A stretch of 64,000 nt of DNA from G965216255 sp965216255. Its GTDB lineage: Bacteria > Bacteroidota > Rhodothermia > Rhodothermales > Bin80. The stretch is from NCBI GenBank assembly GCA_965216255.1, contig OZ244148.1, positions 620,001 through 684,000 of the forward strand, read 5' to 3'. Positions 57,001 through 63,000 of the stretch are shown here, one piece after another (position 1 is the stretch's first letter; each line of letters begins with the position of its first letter). The notes under the pieces are model-generated. The model searched no databases, was not told the DNA's origin, and was given only the letters and a program-made list of their open reading frames with translations. The translations under genes were made by a program, and so were the position numbers.

Positions 57001-60000
57001 CATCCACCTCCACCGCACTGCTGTCTGATACCGTCAGCACCGGCGCTTCGTCATTGTCCTCTATCGTACCGGTAGCCTCCAGGTCCGAGCCCCCGTCTAT
57101 GAACCCCGCATCCGCCGCCTCCAGCGTCACCGTAAACGTCTCGTCCTCCTCGTCCAGCGCATCCTCCTTCATCAGCACCGCAAACAGCACCTCCTTCTCT
57201 CCCGCCGGTATCGTCACGCTCTCCGCTGTGGCCGCCTCATAGTCCGTATCCTCCGTCGCCGTAACATCCGCCGTCGTGTACTCCAGCGCGATGGCCCGGC
57301 CACTGACCGCATCCAGACTCACCCGGAACGTCAACGGCCCATCCACCTCCACCGCACTGCTGTCTGATACCGTCAGCACCGGCGCTTCGTCATTGTCCTC
57401 TATCGTACCGGTAGCCTCCAGGTCCGAGCCCCCGTCTATGAACCCCGCATCCGCCGCCTCCAGCGTCACCGTAAACGTCTCGTCCTCCTCGTCCAGCGCA
57501 TCCTCCTTCATCAGCACCGCAAACAGCACCTCCTTCTCTCCCGCCGGTATCGTCACGCTCTCCGCTGTGGCCGCCTCATAGTCCGTATCCTCCGTCGCCG
57601 TAACATCCGCCGTCGTGTACTCCAGCGCGATGGCCCGGCCACTGACCGCATCCAGACTCACCCGGAACGTCAACGGCCCATCCACCTCCACCGCACTGCT
57701 GTCTGATACCGTCAGCACCGGCGCTTCGTCATTGTCCTCTATCGTACCGGTAGCCTCCAGGTCCGAGCCCCCGTCTATGAACCCCGCATCCGCCGCCTCC
57801 AGCGTCACCGTAAACGTCTCGTCCTCCTCGTCCAGCGCATCCTCCTTCATCAGCACCGCAAACAGCACCTCCTTCTCTCCCGCCGGTATCGTCACGCTCT
57901 CCGCTGTGGCCGCCTCATAGTCCGTATCCTCCGTCGCCGTAACATCCGCCGTCGTGTACTCCAGCGCGATGGCCCGGCCACTGACCGCATCCAGACTCAC
58001 CCGGAACGTCAACGGCCCATCCACCTCCACCGCACTGCTGTCTGATACCGTCAGCACCGGCGCTTCGTCATCGTCCTCTATCGTACCGGTAGCCTCCAGG
58101 TCCGAGCCCCCGTCTATGAACCCCGCATCCGCCGCCTCCAGCGTCACCGTAAACGTCTCGTCCTCCTCGTCCAGCGCATCCTCCTTCATCAGCACCGCAA
58201 TCAGCACCTCCTTCTCTCCCGCCGGTATCGTCACGCTCTCCGCTGTGGCCGCCTCATAGTCCGTATCCTCCGTCGCCGTAACATCCGCCGTCGTGTACTC
58301 CAGCGCGATGGCCCGGCCACTGACCGCATCCAGACTCACCCGGAACGTCAACGGCCCATCCACCTCCACCGCACTGCTGTCTGATACCGTCAGCACCGGC
58401 GCTTCGTCATTGTCCTCTATCGTACCGGTAGCCTCCAGGTCCGAGCCCCCGTCTATGAACCCCGCATCCGCCGCCTCCAGCGTCACCGTAAACGTCTCGT
58501 CCTCCTCGTCCAGCGCATCCTCCTTCATCAGCACCGCAAACAGCACCTCCTTCTCTCCCGCCGGTATCGTCACGCTCTCCGCTGTGGCCGCCTCATAGTC
58601 CGTATCCTCCGTCGCCGTAACATCCGCCGTCGTGTACTCCAGCGCGATGGCCCGGCCACTGACCGCATCCAGACTCACCCGGAACGTCAACGGCCCATCC
58701 ACCTCCACCGCACTGCTGTCTGATACCGTCAGCACCGGCGCTTCGTCATCGTCCTCTATCGTACCGGTAGCCTCCAGGTCCGAGCCCCCGTCTATGAACC
58801 CCGCATCCGCCGCCTCCAGCGTCACCGTAAACGTCTCGTCCTCCTCGTCCAGCGCATCCTCCTTCATCAGCACCGCAAACAGCACCTCCTTCTCTCCCGC
58901 CGGTATCGTCACGCTCTCCGCTGTGGCCGCCTCATAGTCCGTATCCTCCGTCGCCGTAACATCCGCCGTCGTGTACTCCAGCGCGATGGCCCGGCCACTG
59001 ACCGCATCCAGACTCACCCGGAACGTCAACGGCCCATCCACCTCCACCGCACTGCTGTCTGATACCGTCAGCACCGGCGCTTCGTCATTGTCCTCTATCG
59101 TACCGGTAGCCTCCAGGTCCGAGCCCCCGTCTATGAACCCCGCATCCGCCGCCTCCAGCGTCACCGTAAACGTCTCGTCCTCCTCGTCCAGCGCATCCTC
59201 CTTCATCAGCACCGCAAACAGCACCTCCTTCTCTCCCGCCGGTATCGTCACGCTCTCCGCTGTGGCCGCCTCATAGTCCGTATCCTCCGTCGCCGTAACA
59301 TCCGCCGTCGTGTACTCCAGCGCGATGGCCCGGCCACTGACCGCATCCAGACTCACCCGGAACGTCAACGGCCCATCCACCTCCACCGCACTGCTGTCTG
59401 ATACCGTCAGCACCGGCGCTTCGTCATTGTCCTCTATCGTACCGGTAGCCTCCAGGTCCGAGCCCCCGTCTATGAACCCCGCATCCGCCGCCTCCAGCGT
59501 CACCGTAAACGTCTCGTCCTCCTCGTCCAGCGCATCCTCCTTCATCAGCACCGCAAACAGCACCTCCTTCTCTCCCGCCGGTATCGTCACGCTCTCCGCT
59601 GTGGCCGCCTCATAGTCCGTATCCTCCGTCGCCGTAACATCCGCCGTCGTGTACTCCAGCGCGATGGCCCGGCCACTGACCGCATCCAGACTCACCCGGA
59701 ACGTCAACGGCCCATCCACCTCCACCGCACTGCTGTCTGATACCGTCAGCACCGGCGCTTCGTCATCGTCCTCTATCGTACCGGTAGCCTCCAGGTCCGA
59801 GCCCCCGTCTATGAACCCCGCATCCGCCGCCTCCAGCGTCACCGTAAACGTCTCGTCCTCCTCGTCCAGCGCATCCTCCTTCATCAGCACCGCAATCAGC
59901 ACCTCCTTCTCTCCCGCCGGTATCGTCACGCTCTCCGCTGTGGCCGCCTCATAGTCCGTATCCTCCGTCGCCGTAACATCCGCCGTCGTGTACTCCAGCG

Positions 60001-63000
60001 CGATGGCCCGGCCACTGACCGCATCCAGACTCACCCGGAACGTCAACGGCCCATCCACCTCCACCGCACTGCTGTCTGATACCGTCAGCACCGGCGCTTC
60101 GTCATTGTCCTCTATCGTACCGGTAGCCTCCAGGTCCGAGCCCCCGTCTATGAACCCCGCATCCGCCGCCTCCAGCGTCACCGTAAACGTCTCGTCCTCC
60201 TCGTCCAGCGCATCCTCCTTCATCAGCACCGCAAACAGCACCTCCTTCTCTCCCGCCGGTATCGTCACGCTCTCCGCTGTGGCCGCCTCATAGTCCGTAT
60301 CCTCCGTCGCCGTAACATCCGCCGTCGTGTACTCCAGCGCGATGGCCCGGCCACTGACCGCATCCAGACTCACCCGGAACGTCAACGGCCCATCCACCTC
60401 CACCGCACTGCTGTCTGATACCGTCAGCACCGGCGCTTCGTCATTGTCCTCTATCGTACCCGTAGCCTCATCCTCATCCACCGTCGCATTCACCGGCAAG
60501 CTCAAGACCACCTTGAACGTCTCTGTATCCGCCTCGTCCAACGAATCGTTTGTCGTCTGCACCTCTATCACCCCAGACATCGTGCCCGCCGGTATCGTCA
60601 CGCTCTCCGCCGTGGCCGCCTCATAGTCCGTATCCGCCGTCGCCGTAACATCCACCGTCGAGTAGGACACTACTACATCCTGGCCACTTTCCACATCCAG
60701 ACTCACCCTAAATGTTGCCTTCTCTCCCTCCGTCACCGTTGGCGCATCTTCTATCGTCAGCACCGGAGGAGCGTCGTCATCCAAAATCGTGCCCGTGCCC
60801 GTACCTGCATCCAGCATCACATTCACCGCATTACTAAACATCACAGTGAACGTCTCGTCCGCCTCATCCAGATCATCATCTATTAGGGGTACCACAAATG
60901 TCAGTGTTTCCTCCAATGGGGATATGGTCAACGACGTACTGGGCTGCTGCGTGTAGTCGACATTCTCCTCCGCCGTATCATTAGCTCCTTCAGATGTCGC
61001 TACATCGAACGTGATCGTCTTCGCACTCTGTTCACCCAAATACATAATAAACGCGATTTCCTCCGCATTCTCCGCCGCGCGCGCTGGCGCAATCGTTAGG
61101 GCCGGAGCCGCATCATTATCCACGATGGTCCCCGTTGCCGTGGCCACACCCAGGTTGGCATTCACCGGGTTTGTCAACTCTACAGTAAAGGTCTCGTCCT
61201 CCTCGTCCAGAAAATCAGGCGTTACCGGCACCTCGAAGAATTCACCTACACTGCCCGCAAGAATCACAATTATCCTATTACTTACTGGCGTATAGTCAAC
61301 GTCCTCCTCTGCCGTATTGTCTACAACGGTGGATGCCGAAGCCTCTACAACGATGCTCTTGCCGCTCGCTCTCGGTGGCCTAAGCTGCACAAAAAAACTG
61401 ATACTACCACCATCTTCCCCGCCAAATGTATCCTCAACTATGATTTCAGGAGCGTCGTCATTGTCTGTGATGAGGCCGATCGCCTCGTCATCGGACAGCA
61501 CTACATTTACCGGACTCGTAAGCTTAACCGCAAACCTCTCATTGTCCTCGTCCAGCAAATCATCCAGCGTCTCAATGGTGATGGCTTTCTGCGTCTCCCC
61601 AGGCCCAAAATGCAACGTTCCGCTTGTAACGGGGGCATAGTCCAGGCCCGCTGTTGCCGTACGGTCCATGGTCTCGTATTGCACGCTTATCTGCTTGCCG
61701 CTTTCCAAATCCAGCGTCACCGTAAAGCTCGCGTCTTCTCCCTCCACCACCGCCGGTGCATTCTCAATCGACATACTTGGCGGATCGTCGTCGTCAACAA
61801 TGGTGACCACTCCACTGGCTGTCGACAAAGGCTGGTCCGGAAGCTGGTACGTGACGACAAACGTAAACGTCTCGTCATCTTCGTCCCTTCTGTCGGGTAT
61901 CGTTCCCAAATAATTAGGCTGTGTCCAAACATCCACACCGCTCATAAAAACGATCTGAAAGGGATCGTCCCCTCCCGGGCGAGCATAGTCCACCTGAACA
62001 TTGTACGGGTCTGTGTAGGCACTTGGCTTCCCCCTGGTTGCAGTGACGGGAACATCCACCCCATACATGGTAATGTTTTCACCTTGGGCCACACTCAAAT
62101 GGACCTCAAGAGGAATGTTCACAGAATTGCTACCATGCTCGTTTCCTGTACCCTCCATTACCTGAATAGAGACAACCCCAGCTATGGCACTGCTTTCATT
62201 GTCCTTCAATGTGACTGTCGCACTCCGTACCGTTAGATTGGGTGCAGAGCCTTCCACAACGACGGTTTCGCCGATCTCCGCTATCGCGTCATCCACCGGA
62301 GTGAGTAAGAGATCCGTCGTTCCGATACGATCTCCCGCCGGAATGGAAATCATACTTGACGGATCCCACATGTTGGTATAGTCTGCTGGGGAGCCGGCCG
62401 TGCCCGATAGATCAAGGGTTACCACTACAGGCAGGGTATACGTCCTTGCCAAATCTGCAGTGACCGTAATCTGAGACTCACCTTCGCCTTCCACAAACTG
62501 GTTATCGTCCACCGACAAGACGACGCTTTCCTGAAGACCATCGTCGTCCCTTAACAGCAGGCTGGTTCCGATTACGCCGAGGCCTTGCGTCGAGCCATAA
62601 AAACGAATCGTCTCATCATCCTCTACCAGTGAGTCATCGATCGGCGTGATGCTAACAGAAGCGGATCCCGAAGTCTGGTTCGCCTCAATACTCACCGTCG
62701 GCAGCGTCCCGGCACGGTAGTCTGTTCCCCGTTCTGCTGTCCCAATCAGGCCCACATCCACCTCAATTTCCCGACTGTATGGCTCGGCGTCAGCCTCCAG
62801 CTCCGCTGTGAGCTGCACTGTTGCGGCACCGTTGTCCTCATAGATCTCTTTCGGAGACACCGAAAGCGAGATGTTAGGCGCATCCAGTATCTTCAGCTCA
62901 TAGGGCTCTACCGTGGCCACACCGCCCTCCCCCTCCATGAAAAAGATCTCTTCGCGGGCTTCCGTCAACCCATCGGGCAGGGGCCTAATCGTAAGTGTCG

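Noticed and set aside
46230..60441. CRISPR-like regular repetition
   Set aside because: The units are 336 and 339 bp, contiguous, in coding frame and without spacers; no cas gene is present.
51510..60626. A run of about 25 identical 101-codon open frames on the plus strand, one in every 339-bp repeat
   Set aside because: They are the antisense of the Calx-beta repeats; the DNA lacks stops in that frame only because the coding strand is rich in Asp, Glu, Val and Thr codons. No signal, motif or start site supports them.
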